A model generated the notes under the pieces. The model was not told where the DNA came from and made no database searches. It saw only the letters and a program-made list of their open reading frames with translations. Made by a program: the position numbers and the translations under genes. DNA of 64,000 nucleotides, from the NCBI GenBank assembly GCA_013396995.1, contig VWZP01004535.1, forward strand, positions 1,282,858 through 1,346,857, in the 5' to 3' direction. The stretch is from Dicaeum eximium. Lineage: Eukaryota > Chordata > Aves > Passeriformes > Dicaeidae. Below are positions 39,090 to 49,916 of this stretch, piece after piece. Numbering within the stretch: the first letter of the stretch is position 1; each line of letters begins with the position of its first letter.

Positions 39090-41014
39090 CTTTGGGGACA
39101 GAGAACAGCAGAAAACAGAGAGATCATTTTAAAGAACTTGCAGGAAATAGTAAAGGAGGAAAACACACAACACAGGTCATCATGGGAGTCGTCATGTAAA
39201 TGATGAAACCTCAGTAAGGCTCAGCTGGCACTGACAATTAGCTGAGATTCCTTTTATTTCTGCTGGGGTTGTTTATGTGCTGTGGATCCAGCCCTGTGAG
39301 GCTGATGCACGTGGGTAACCTTTATGCATGTACCAAATCCCACCCATCTCAACAGGACAACCCATAACCATTAAAATAGCCCAGGAAAATATGAGTTGCA
39401 GGATGAAGCCTTCAATGTGAATTATATGACATGGCAATAAAAGAAGCTGCAAACAGAATAAAAGGATGGGATTAAAACGCTTGAAATTTCTCCAGTCACT
39501 ACTGAATGTTAAACATTTGCAGTGTATAATGGACTGGCAAGGACTCAACATCATTTAAAGGCTTAAGGTCATTGAGTCTCTCTCAGTACTCGTGGGGGGC
39601 AATGTGAGGGTAATCCCTGCAAAACCCAGTGTCTCCTACACCTGCACATCAGAGCTTTCAGCACTGAGGTTCTGAAAGTACAGGGTGTTGTCCCCCTAAC
39701 TGGCTGTCTTTTGATGAGGCTGTTCCTACAATATCAGGGGCTGGCTGCTGAGAACTGTCACACTGAGGCCAAGGGGAGCACCCCCAAGAGTAAGCAGAGT
39801 CCTCAGCAGTGAGTGCTCCCACGACTGAGGTCACAAGTCTAGGAGGAAATCAGGTACTAAATAAAATATTAACAAGGCTTATCACTTATTTATGAGGGTT
39901 AACTCTGTCCTTATCTTTTACCTTCCCCTTCATGCAGGTCAACAAACAATAATAGACTGCAAAAGTATTAACTCACCTATGATAGATCTCCAACCAAATT
40001 CAGTGACTAAATTATCCTTTCCCCTTAAATAATTCTGAAAAACATAATTACTTCTGAAGCTACTGAAAGATCTCTAATGAGAACTGATGTTACACTGTGG
40101 GCAATTTTAAACAAGAAACTATTGCTTGCTGTCCTAAAATTAATATGCAGATTTTGTGAATCCTACTGGTAAACTTTCCGTGTGGTGGATGGGGATTTAG
40201 CTACATGAGTCTCGTTAAAGTTAATAGGAGTCACACCGCTAAATCCCCGCTCTCTGTGCTTAAAGTTTACCCCCTAGATACTAAGCTGATATAGTTAACA
40301 GCAATGCTTTCTCAGTTAGATTGGAAGTCAAATAAATTGGGGATGGGAAAGTCCCATTTGATGCTGCACTGGACTGCTAATGAGGAGAGAGTCCAACTGC
40401 TTATCAAAACTCCACTGTAATTTGGATTGTATTCACATTCTGAAATTAGGAACTTGTTGCGCAAGTTGGAAAATAGAAATTATTTTAAAGCTTATTTTAG
40501 CACTGCATTTTATTTTAATAACATGGAATCATAGGACTCCAGAATGGTTTGGGTTGGAAGAGCCAGTGAAGCCAGATCCAACCCAAACCATGGGCAGGGA
40601 CCTTCCACTGTCCCAGGTTGCTCCAAGCCCTGTCCAACCTGGCCTTGGGCACCTCCAGGGATCCAGGGGCAGCCACAGCTTCTCTGGGCACCTTGTGCCA
40701 GGGTATCTCCACTCTCCCAGGGAAGAATTCCTTCCCAATATCCCATCTAACCGTGCCTCGGGCAGTTTAAAGCCTTCACCCTTTGTCTATCACCACACAC
40801 CCTTGTCCTAAGTCCCTCTCCAGCTCTCTTGAAGGCTCCCTTCAGGGACACAGGTATAACCAGAAGTTCCCTTTATTCCTTCTCTCCGAAACCCCCTCCC
40901 CTGATTTCTACAAAGGCCGGTGTGTAACAGGGTGGAAACTCAGCCAGTTCCTGCGTTAGACGCGGCCGAACCGACTCAGTTCAGGGAGTCCCACCGCGCT
41001 CCTGCCGCACTTAC
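39090..41014 (-). other. MEGF11: MEGF11 intron between exons A and B (1.9 kb)
   Basis: The shortest visible intron. Its left part is unique; 40522-40845 is a CR1 insertion. The 170 bp next to the exon A donor become GC-rich, in keeping with the CpG-rich exon. No other feature was seen. Confidence 0.75.
40522..40845 (-). mobile_element. CR1 LINE fragment, minus orientation
   Basis: Reads as a reverse-complemented CR1 3' region: GGAATCATAGG, AGAATGGTTTGGGTTGGAAG, CCTGTCCAACCTGGCCTTGG, GCACCTCCAGGGATCCAGGG, CAGGGAAGAATTCCTTCCCA, then a final stretch with CCCTTGTCCTAAGTCCCTCT. It ends about 170 bp from the donor of exon A. Confidence 0.92.
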
Positions 41015-41261
41015 AACACGCCGGTGTATCCGGGCGCGCAGTGGCACTCTCCGGTCTGGTGGTCGCAGGTGGCCCCGTGGTGGCACTGGCACTGGAAGTG
41101 GCAGCCCTTGCCGTAGGTGCCCGGCTCGCAGAGCTCCTCGCAGCGCCAGCCGCGGAAGCCGTCGGCACACACGCAGGCGCCCGTGATGGGGTTGCAGAGC
41201 GCTTCGTTCTGGCACTGGCAGCGGTTGCTGCAGTGGGGCCCCCAGTGCTCGCTGTCACAGC
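41015..41261 (-). CDS. MEGF11: MEGF11 exon A: two EGF-like repeats
   Basis: This is the most upstream coding exon visible. The acceptor AG is at 41262-41263 and the donor GT (GTAAGT) at 41013-41014. It enters in phase 1, so the previous exon supplies one base of a Gly codon, and it leaves in phase 2 after 81 full codons plus TT. It encodes two laminin-type EGF repeats, the first opening CDSEHWGPHCSNRC and the second CEPGTYGKGC, ending in GYTGV. The TT joins the C of the next exon to make Phe. In the first repeat the turn usually read as NGxxC is NEALC, so Glu replaces the common Gly. The exon is very GC- and CpG-rich compared with the flanking introns. The missing upstream exon should encode the end of the EMI region and the first EGF repeat. 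Confidence 0.93.
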
Positions 41262-41380
41262 CTGCGAACACACAGCGAGTTACCCACGCGGGGACACGGG
41301 GCTGCCTCACCCACAGCCCTGTGCACCTCGGCCAGAGCCTTCCAAAGGAACCCCCGCTCCCCAACTGCCCCTCCGAGCCG

Positions 41381-41516
41381 GCTCTGACATCTGCCCACCC
41401 CCCGAACCCAGCCTCAGCATCCGCCCGCCCAACCCACCTTCAGCATCTTCCCCCCAGACCCAACTTCAGCATCTGCCCCCCAAATCCAGGTTCAGCGTCT
41501 GCCCCCCCAGGCCAGC
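41381..41516. repeat. C-rich minisatellite, about five units of 26-30 bp
   Basis: Five diverged units follow the consensus CTTCAGCATCTGCCCCCCAA plus CCCA, at 41381-41410, 41411-41437, 41438-41463, 41464-41490 and 41491-41516. The tract starts 120 bp upstream of the exon A acceptor in transcript order. On the transcribed (minus) sense it is G-rich. Confidence 0.88.
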
Positions 41517-41588
41517 TTTAGGGTGCAAGGACACAATGGCATCACTGTTATACCTAAAGTTGAGGACTTGTTTAACACCTTATTGGAC

Positions 41589-41631
41589 CTTATTGAAATC
41601 TTTTAATCTTTTCTTATTGAAATCTTTTAAT
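41589..41631. repeat. 19-bp direct repeat, 24-bp period
   Basis: CTTATTGAAATCTTTTAAT occurs at 41589-41607 and 41613-41631 without mismatch. Small local tandem duplication. Confidence 0.95.
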
Positions 41632-44600
41632 ATCCTGTTTCTTAGTGCTTTTAGATTGCTGGAAAGAATGAATTTATAGTGGAATTAGATGCAGAGGGTC
41701 ACATCCTGCCTGCAGTGTGCTTAATGGCAGGTGGTGTTGCCAAGCAAATCCTGTCGATTTAATAATGTCATCAAATATTGTTTCTTTGTTATGTTCCCAT
41801 AAGATAACATACAAGATAATCTGAAGAAAGCTTTCTTCTTGGTGTTGTTTGTTTTCTGATTTATTTATTAATTTATTTACTTTTGTTGTCTGGACTAAAT
41901 AGATGGGAGGAAAGAAAGTAACACTGGAGACGGGGCATGCTGAGGCTGCCCAGGCTCAGGGATGAAGGTATGGAGTGAATATGTCAGGTAATTCCTGTGC
42001 TAATAACAGCAGCACAGAAGGACCCCAAACCCTCTGGCCACCAACACAGAGAGGAGGTTCCCTGTGGGATGCACTAAGGCACAGGGAGAACCCTTCATGT
42101 GACAATCCTGTCTGATCACTTCTCTTTTGAAGACTGTGTGGAGGATGGAGAGGGAAGTCGGCCTTACAGGAGCAGTTTCTCCTGATTTCTTCTCCAAACA
42201 GCACCTGTACAACACCTCTTGGAGCTGCATGCACTGAACAAAGCTCAAGCAAACACCTGAGGTCAAGGTTTCCTCAGCAAAAAGTCTGCAGGAAAACAAG
42301 GATTTCTTCAGCAGCCCTACCCTCCACTTAGCAGCCTCTCACCGTAGCTGTGACAAGGATGAAGAAAATCCTCATCCTATTCAGCACAGGCTGCTGGGAA
42401 GGACACAGTTACCGATGGCTTTCCAGGTACAGCTGGCTGTGCTCAGACCTGCTTTCAATCTCACCACCAACCCTCCTCTGAGTGGTGTAAATCCCACTGC
42501 CAGGCAGGAGAGGAGAGTGGAATCCCAGCAACAGGGCTGTCTTCACAAACTCTTTTATTTGCAAACATGGAAACTAATCCCAGGTGACAACGCTGCTTCT
42601 CAGCCCTGGATCTGTTTCCAGGATTACTGAGGTAAATGTAAAGCTCACTTAAGCCTGATGCTTTTGTCCTAGAAATTTCATAACCCTCTCCTTCTAGAGT
42701 ACTTGGCCACAAATCCACACTGGAAAGCTGCCTCTATCCATAAATTTTGGCAATATTTTTACTTATTATCCTTCATTTTGAGAAGGAGAATACTCATTGG
42801 TCAGTGTGAGGATATCCAGCAGAAAAAGAAGACAGCTCTTATTTAATCTGCCCGGCTGATTGCCAGTTTACAAATTTGTGTTTCTTGAGCAAGTGTTAAA
42901 AGCCAAAATAAGCCCCGGAAGACAATTCCAAGGTCTCCAAAAGATCTGCAGGGTGTTAGAGGATGCAGGTGCAGAGGTTTCATGTGCTGCAGGGAGCAGA
43001 GCACACCACTCACCCCTGAGCACGATCCCACTCGTGCCTCACCCCAGATCATTTATTGCTTTGCCTCACTTCCCCCCCAGCTGTAAACAGGGATGATAGT
43101 TCCTCTCTAACAGCACTGGGAGCCAAGCAAACAAAATCTTACTCTTTATAAGGCTTAAATTATTACTGAGAATCTGTGAGAAAAGATGATCTATCTTTAT
43201 TTCACATAGACACTTGCTAAGGCTGTGTGAGCCTTCTGGGGCAGGGAGCGAAGCTGCTGGAGCTGCTGGAGTTCCCCAGCAATTTCCATTCCAGAAACAC
43301 TGATTTGTTTTCTGCACATCTTGAACATCAAAGGATGCAGTTCTGCACCTCCATAAAGGACACAAATCTGAACCACACAAGCACAGCTGATGTCCCTCAG
43401 CACAGGAAAGTGGAGTTCAGGGATCAGACTGCACCCTGTGTGCTCTGGGGATTGATCCCTGCCTTCCCACACCTCACATCAGAGCCTCAGCTGCAGACTG
43501 CGGCTTCTTCTGAGCTGATACGGCTCCAGTAGTAATTAATTTCCCTAATATGAATAAATAACACTCGTTAGAAGATATGATTCTATCCTTGCTCTTTCAT
43601 GTCTCAGGTAGGTGCTCCAAGTATCTGATTTGTCTGCTGGGTTTGTGTTTTTCACTTTGAAAGAAAGTGAAGGAAAAACAAGACCATTTGTAGGAAGGGA
43701 AAACCATTTTCCATCGATAGTTCAAGCATTTTATTTCAACTGTACGGTGTCTGGCCCAAACAAACTCCTTTTCTGTAAGTCCATCTTGTTTGGACACTTA
43801 TTTACGGTCAGTATTTGGTCACATGTTTGCTTCCTTCTTGTAGCAAATTTCACCCCACAGTCTCACCAAAGGGAATTGAGTGAAATTTGTTAGCAACGTG
43901 TCAGTGGAAAATTTGGATAATGAAAGTTCATCCTCACCTGATTTTACACTGCAGTAGCCTCACATGCAAATAAGATCTTTGCTGCTCAAATTTTATCAGT
44001 TCGTGTTGGTTTTCTTTTCCCCTTTCCTCTAAATCCCATATTGCAGTGACTCCAATGACTGTGGAGTCATCTCATTGGAACATGATGTGATCTTTATAAA
44101 ATAATATAATGATAACTCTGAGATCTGCACTGTGGGCACTTCTGTACCTTTACCAAGGTAGATGCAGGGATGATAAGCTAAAATCCAAGTACTTATTCAT
44201 ACAATTAACTCCACTGAGCTCAGCAGGCTCGCTCAGGTGTGAGACTACTTGAGTGTGTAACTGGCTACAGGACTGGGATGCAGTAGCTCCTGGTAGAAAA
44301 TTATAAAACAGAAGAAACAAATTACTTCATCAACCAAAAGGTATTTTTTCTCTATACATCAGTGTGGCAAATCCTGGCTGGTGTGTGACAGTGACTCCAG
44401 GTTCTGGGACAGAGACAGAGAGCAGAGCAGGCTCAGAGCCACGGGATACTGCTGCACTTTGGGATTATCAGCAAGTTCTTCAGTGGACAAGGAGAGACCA
44501 TTTTAAACCCCAGCCCCAGCCTAGCACAGTCTGATCCTGCTCTTGTTGATTGCCTGAGTGTGTTACTGTAACAGAGATAAATAATAATAGCACCAACGTG

Positions 44601-45145
44601 TGAACAGAGAGCTGATTAAAGCTCACACGAGCGCTCTGCTGTAAATGCAGATGCCATTAAAAATGTCAAAATGATACAGAGACTTTAACCAGACCATCAA
44701 TAAGGAAAGCAACCTGAGAGAGGTGATGTCAGGGAGGTACAAATGCTCCCCTTAGCTGCATGTGGGGATGTCAATACCATGAGGGATGAGTCTGAAACAG
44801 CCCCTGCTCTCCTGGGAGATGCTACATTGAAGGGAGCTGCTATAATTCAGGTACGTGCCCACGTTCCCTGGCAAATGTGCTAACTTCCTCACTTTTTCAC
44901 CTTGGGAAATACAGCTGGAGATGAACTGTGACCAGTAAAAATGAATGTGGCTCTGTAAGGGATGAGGCTGGGTGCCCAAGCACAATCCCACTGGTGTGCA
45001 CAGGGTGCTGTGACAGGGGAGGGTTCTCCCCTCCGAGGAGACTGCTCAGAGCAGCACCAAGGGCTTTCCTCCTTGCTATCCCCACTCCCACACTGAAACC
45101 TCAATTCCTTCCTGAAGTGAGGGCTCATTCCTGCAGGCTCTGCAA

Positions 45146-45370
45146 ATAGAATCATCAAATCCTAGAATCCTTAAGGTTGGAAAAGACCTCCAAGATCACC
45201 AAGTCCAACTTTCAACTGAACACCCCATGCCTACTAAACCATCCCATGGAGTGCCACACCTGCTTGGTTTTGAGCCCTTCCAGGGATGGTGACTGCACCA
45301 CTTCCCTGGGGAGCCTGTTCCAGTGCTAACCACTCCTGCAGTGAAGAAATGGTTCTGCTGTGGTGGTGGA
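45146..45370 (-). mobile_element. CR1 LINE fragment, minus orientation
   Basis: AATAGAATCATCAAATCCTA, AAGGTTGGAAAAGACCTCCA, AGATCACCAAGTCCAACTTT, GTGCCACACCTGCTTGG, CCTGGGGAGCCTGTTCCAGT and AGTGAAGAAATGGTTCTGCT appear in CR1 reverse-complement order. This copy is of the GACCTCCAAGATCACC type, different from the neighbouring TTTGGGTTGGAAG type. Confidence 0.9.
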
Positions 45371-48300
45371 TGGCATCCTCTTGGCAGTTGTGTCCTGGTA
45401 AATACCCATTGAGGACACCTGGGAAGTGCTGCTTTGCTCCCCAAGGGCTGCTCATCCCTGCAGGAATGATCAGGGAATTGCTGTGTCCTGGGTCAATAGA
45501 GACACCCAGCACCCACTGCAGCAGCACAATGAAGGAAACACAGGAGTTTGAAAGGTAAGAGATGAATAAAAGGACTCCCAAGGAAGGGATGACATTTATG
45601 GAGTGACTTATCCCAACGAGAGAGAGCCAAAAGTGCTATTCCAGAGCTTTTCCATCGCTGCACACACACTGGTAATATGAAAACAGCATTTCCTATCACA
45701 GCAGCAGCACAACCTGTGGTCTGCAGCTCTGAGTTTATGCTGCTCTCATCAGCATCAGCCTCCCTGTGGCTCTTTTATAGCCAGGGACCAGTTCTGTACT
45801 GCAGGTCTGCAAAGTCAGTGGGATGTTCACAAACATCCTGCACAAGGCACAGCTGAAAAAACCCCAGTGCTTGATATCCTTGGCCCAAGGACTCAGGACC
45901 ATTTTGGGCTGATGGGGAACTTCAATTAATTCACACTTTAAAGAAGCTTTCTACAAATTTGCTAAAGCACAGAATGTGCTCATATTCAATAATCAATATT
46001 CTGGAATATTTCCAAATTCAGTTTGTAATGTTTAAATAAGATACTAGCCCTTAAAATGCAAACAGGAAATAAAATTAACTTGTTAAATCTAGGAGGACAT
46101 GGTTTAAGAACGATTGTTTTAGAATTTACTTTGAAATTAGGACTAGAGTCTCCTTTTAATGTAACTGTACTCTTGTAAAATGATTCTATGCATACAAATT
46201 GAGGTGAAATGTGGATTTAGCTCTGGGTTTTTGGGTTTTTTTGTCTAATTCAGTTTTGGAATCAGATGATTGACCCAGCTAATGCAAAGCAGGCAAGGAA
46301 ACAGCAAAAGGTAAAACATATACCTGAACGTAATGAAGGAAAATTTAAAACAATCAATGAGGTGTTTGTTCCCTGCACTTTATTCAGCAGAATTAAAGCC
46401 CTGTGTTGTGTCTACTCCCTGCACAAACATAACTCCTTTTGGGACAGTTCAGTAGGTTTGGAACAAGGTCATGAAGAGGGAATTCCCTTACAATGACACT
46501 TCCAGCACTTTGTGTTGGCTCTGAGCTCTGAGCCCCTCAATGACACCGACACACTGCTAAGGGCACGAGCAGGTCAGACAAATCACCCGCTGATCTGCTT
46601 GATTCTAACCCAAAAACCTCTGACTCATGAGATGATCACCCTTGGAACATTTAACATGTGTTAATAACACACAAAATAACCCAGATTTTCAGAAGTGCCC
46701 TTCAAAAATGTTCTTCAATTCCATGATTTCACCAGCTGGGACACCTTCCACACTCAGGGGTGTGCCCAGGTGTCCCCAGTGAAAATCCACCTGTACTCAA
46801 TCAAACCATAAAAAATGCAATTTGCAGATACTCAGTGCCACCTCTGGATAACTCATTACCTACCTTCCTCCAAGATTCCAACCCTATGAAAAGCAATCTG
46901 AAATTAAAGACCTCGGGGCCTTAGCAGGACTCCTCTTACAATTTTTCCTGGGAGCAGCCCTGGCTGTTTAATTTCTGTGCAGTAAGTGGCCCAGGGGGAG
47001 GGTGACAGCCCTGTGCTCTCAGTCCATCACCCACATGTCAGGGCTTTGCTCTGTCCCTGCTGATGAACCACCTGAACATCAGCCTGATGACAATCTTGAA
47101 GAGATTTTTCTTATTCTTCATTTGCTTTCATTTGGTTCCCCAAAGCAAACAGGGAGCATCCCATGTAAATAAGACATTTGACTTATGGAGCTGGTGTCAC
47201 AAAAATAAAATGTCAGATTAAAGGTTGGAGGACAGCAGTAATTCAGTGCTTGAGCCTATGAATTATGATATTTTATTTAATTATGTGATCACAGGGTATC
47301 CTGGCACTTGCTGACTTCTGAGCTTGTAGCTTTGCAGCCTTAAGGTTCCCAAACCTGGATTCCTTTTATCTCCAAAGCCAGACTTTCAGTCACAGCTCAC
47401 ACAATTATAAGGAAGAAAATGCCAGTCTCAGTGTTTACCACTCTAAGACTGCCCAGAGAATGTATTTTGCATATGTAAATATGTATTTATGTATCCACCC
47501 AAAGGGAAAACCCCTGGGGTTAATCTGAGGCTGGCAGGACTTGCAATCAGTGTCCTCCCAGTTTATGGATCGGTCTTCATCATTATGGAGCAGTCTTCAT
47601 CAGGTAGAAATAGAAATTTGGGAAGGGAACATCAGCTGATTTTTCCCAAAATGAATAAACTATTACTCACAGGAGGAAATCAATCTCATTTTGTGTTCAG
47701 GGTTTTTTTTCCCCTTTCTTAAGGACAGGAGAACAGATTTTCATCCTTCAAGAAAGATTTTGCTGATTCTCCCTGAAGTTCCTGCTCTGAATCAGATACA
47801 GAACATGTGGCTGATTTGGGCCCTGATTTAATCTTCGATGATGATCTCATTAGTCACTGACTCTCCAACATGTGGTACCTAACTCAGGCTCAGCACTTTA
47901 GAGACCCTGCAGTTTATTTAGTATCCTCTGAGGAAACATTTGCTTTCCAAAGTAATTCTTGTTTAAAGAACATTCCTACGGTATTCGGTAGAATGCTTAC
48001 AACACTTACCTAGCTGGAGGTTTGTCTTTTGGATAAATGAAAACAAAATCACTCCAAGTCAAAGAAAAGTTAAGTATTTGGATGTCAGCCTCCTCAAATC
48101 CTGTAATGAACTCAATATATTTTGGAAGCAGCCAAAAGGAGGAAACAACTTCTACTCCTGACAGATATCCAAGTGTGGCGCTCACAGAATTTCTACTCTG
48201 AGCTATTTTGACAGATGCCTCAAAAGAAGTGAAAATTAGAACATTAAAAAAACCTGAGAATATTTCCTGATTCTTTTTGTAGAAATTACTGCTCTGTTTA

Positions 48301-49743
48301 ATGAGCCTTTAACTCTACTGACACTCTGGATCTTACAAGGAGCTTAAAATCATGAAACGCTTCATAAGGGAGCGACAACATTCTATACAACACTGGCAGC
48401 TTGTCTTCTCATTATAATTTTTGTGGAGAAGATGCTGCATTCTTTAAAATGGTTGGGTTTTTTTTTTTTAGTGTCATATTAATGGGAAGCAAAGTCTGTT
48501 CTTTAATTAGAATTTTACTGTGGTGAATTAAAAAATACATGGGCAGAGTATCAAGAGTCTAATAAAACTAAATGAAGATACTATCTTTCCTCTGTATGAA
48601 ACCCAGTAGTCTTTGCTCTGGCAAAACTTCCATCAATACTTCATTATTATTGTCTAGGACAGGCTTGTAATAATAATATCTGCAAGTAACTTACTTCCAA
48701 ATTCAGTCTTCCAACTGGGTAAAACATTCTCTCTCTCAACATCTGTAATGGACTTTAGATGTTTTCATTGACTAGGTAATGAAATTTTCTGGTAATGCCT
48801 CTGCACAGAAGTAAAATCAGTTTTGCCTGCAAGAAGGGGTAGAAATACACTCGATATGCCTAAAACACTTCAGGACAGGAATAGGGCTTCTTCCTTCTCT
48901 AAATAATCTGAATAAACCACCAAGGCAGTGGTGGGAGCAGAAGCAAACCCCCCTGGGTTTGGAGCACAGAGCCACTGGGAGCTGCAGGAGGCTGCCCAGG
49001 CTGGCTGCCCTGCAGTCACATCCTCCCCCAGCTCCTGCAGCTGGGCAGGACAACTTCATCCTTCACCTGGGGAACCAGCATGGGGAAAGCAACCTGATCC
49101 AAGCCCTGAAGTCACCTTTCCACCCTGTGTGACTGCAGAGGATGGAGTGGGACCAGCCCTGCCTGGCCAGGCTCTGCAGACGAGCTCAGCTCCTGGTTTT
49201 TCACAGCACACAAAGCCGGCCTTGTCGAAGGTCACCCTGCTGATGTTTTGCCAGATAGGCAATCTCTCTTTATTTGCAGTTAAAGCAGGGCTTAAAGGAG
49301 AAAAGCTTCTTGTCACTACAACAAGGGGTAGAGGGTGTTCCTTCTCCTTGTCCTTCCCATGCAGGGATGTGTCCCTTCTCCAGCAGCTGCTGAGCAGAGG
49401 GAGCAGAATTGAGACCTGGATTTGCTGATCAGGATTGGCTGAGCAGTGGGGAAAATCAAGACATGGATATGGAACAAGTGCTGTATCCACCTCAGCAGCT
49501 TCAAATTGTACTGTAGAGTTTCCCCTTCAAGGGGATGGATAAGCACATCCTTCATGTATAACAGAACTCACAGCCCTGACTCATCATTTTTAAGATGGTC
49601 AATAAGCAATTTATTTTATTGTGTTGATATTGAAACATGAAGTAAACACTGTGGATTGTGGTATTTGCGTTTATTTCCCACACTGTAGCTGGAGAGTAAA
49701 CAGAACCACTTACTCTCTTTGCTACAATTCCCTCCTAATGGCT

Positions 49744-49916
49744 AATCATGGAATCCTGGAATGGTCTGGGCAGAACCCAAAGAACTTTTCTGGGCAGCCT
49801 GTGCCAGGGCCTGCCCACCCTCCCAGGGCAGAATTCCTTTCTAGCATCTAAGCAAAATCTCTCCTCTTTTAGTTTAAAACTTCTCTCCCTTGTCCTATCA
49901 CTGGGTCTCCTGTGCA
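49744..49916 (-). mobile_element. CR1 LINE fragment with internal deletion
   Basis: Begins AATCATGGAATCCTGGAATG and TCTGGGCAGAACCC, then jumps to GGGCAGCCTGTGCCAGGGCC and CTCCCAGGGCAGAATTCCTT, so the usual middle part is missing. It ends in CCCTTGTCCTATCACTGGGT. Confidence 0.85.

Larger units (their letters stand above)
754..41261 (-). other. MEGF11: MEGF11 gene, internal part (six exons, both ends missing)
   Basis: This span holds six minus-strand exons of one gene. Joined in transcript order they give 1014 bp, exactly 338 codons, entering and leaving in phase 1. The product is a run of about eight cysteine-rich laminin-type EGF repeats with the pattern CPxGxxGxxC...CxC.NGxxC....GxCxCxxGxxGxxC, typical of the MEGF10/MEGF11/Draper family. 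These are single-pass surface proteins; MEGF10 is a phagocytic receptor, and MEGF10 and MEGF11 act in homotypic spacing of retinal neuron mosaics (family knowledge). MEGF11 rather than MEGF10 is inferred from recalled residues such as HWGPHCSNRCQCQN, RGWRCEELC and ELCPPGSHGAQCELRCPCQNG. Visible introns are 18485, 7424, 5817, 5843 and 1925 bp. Signal peptide, EMI domain, membrane segment and tail are not in the window. Confidence 0.9.

Noticed and set aside
40380..40811. 143-codon plus-strand open frame
   Set aside because: Mostly antisense CR1 sequence; similar chance frames recur over the other CR1 copies (55219-55518, 59689-59919).
41041..41679. 212-codon plus-strand open frame
   Set aside because: Antisense shadow of MEGF11 exon A extended through the C-rich minisatellite.
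48928..49490. Overlapping long frames on both strands (166 and 144 codons)
   Set aside because: No domain, no exon-like boundaries and both strands open at once, as expected from GC-rich sequence.
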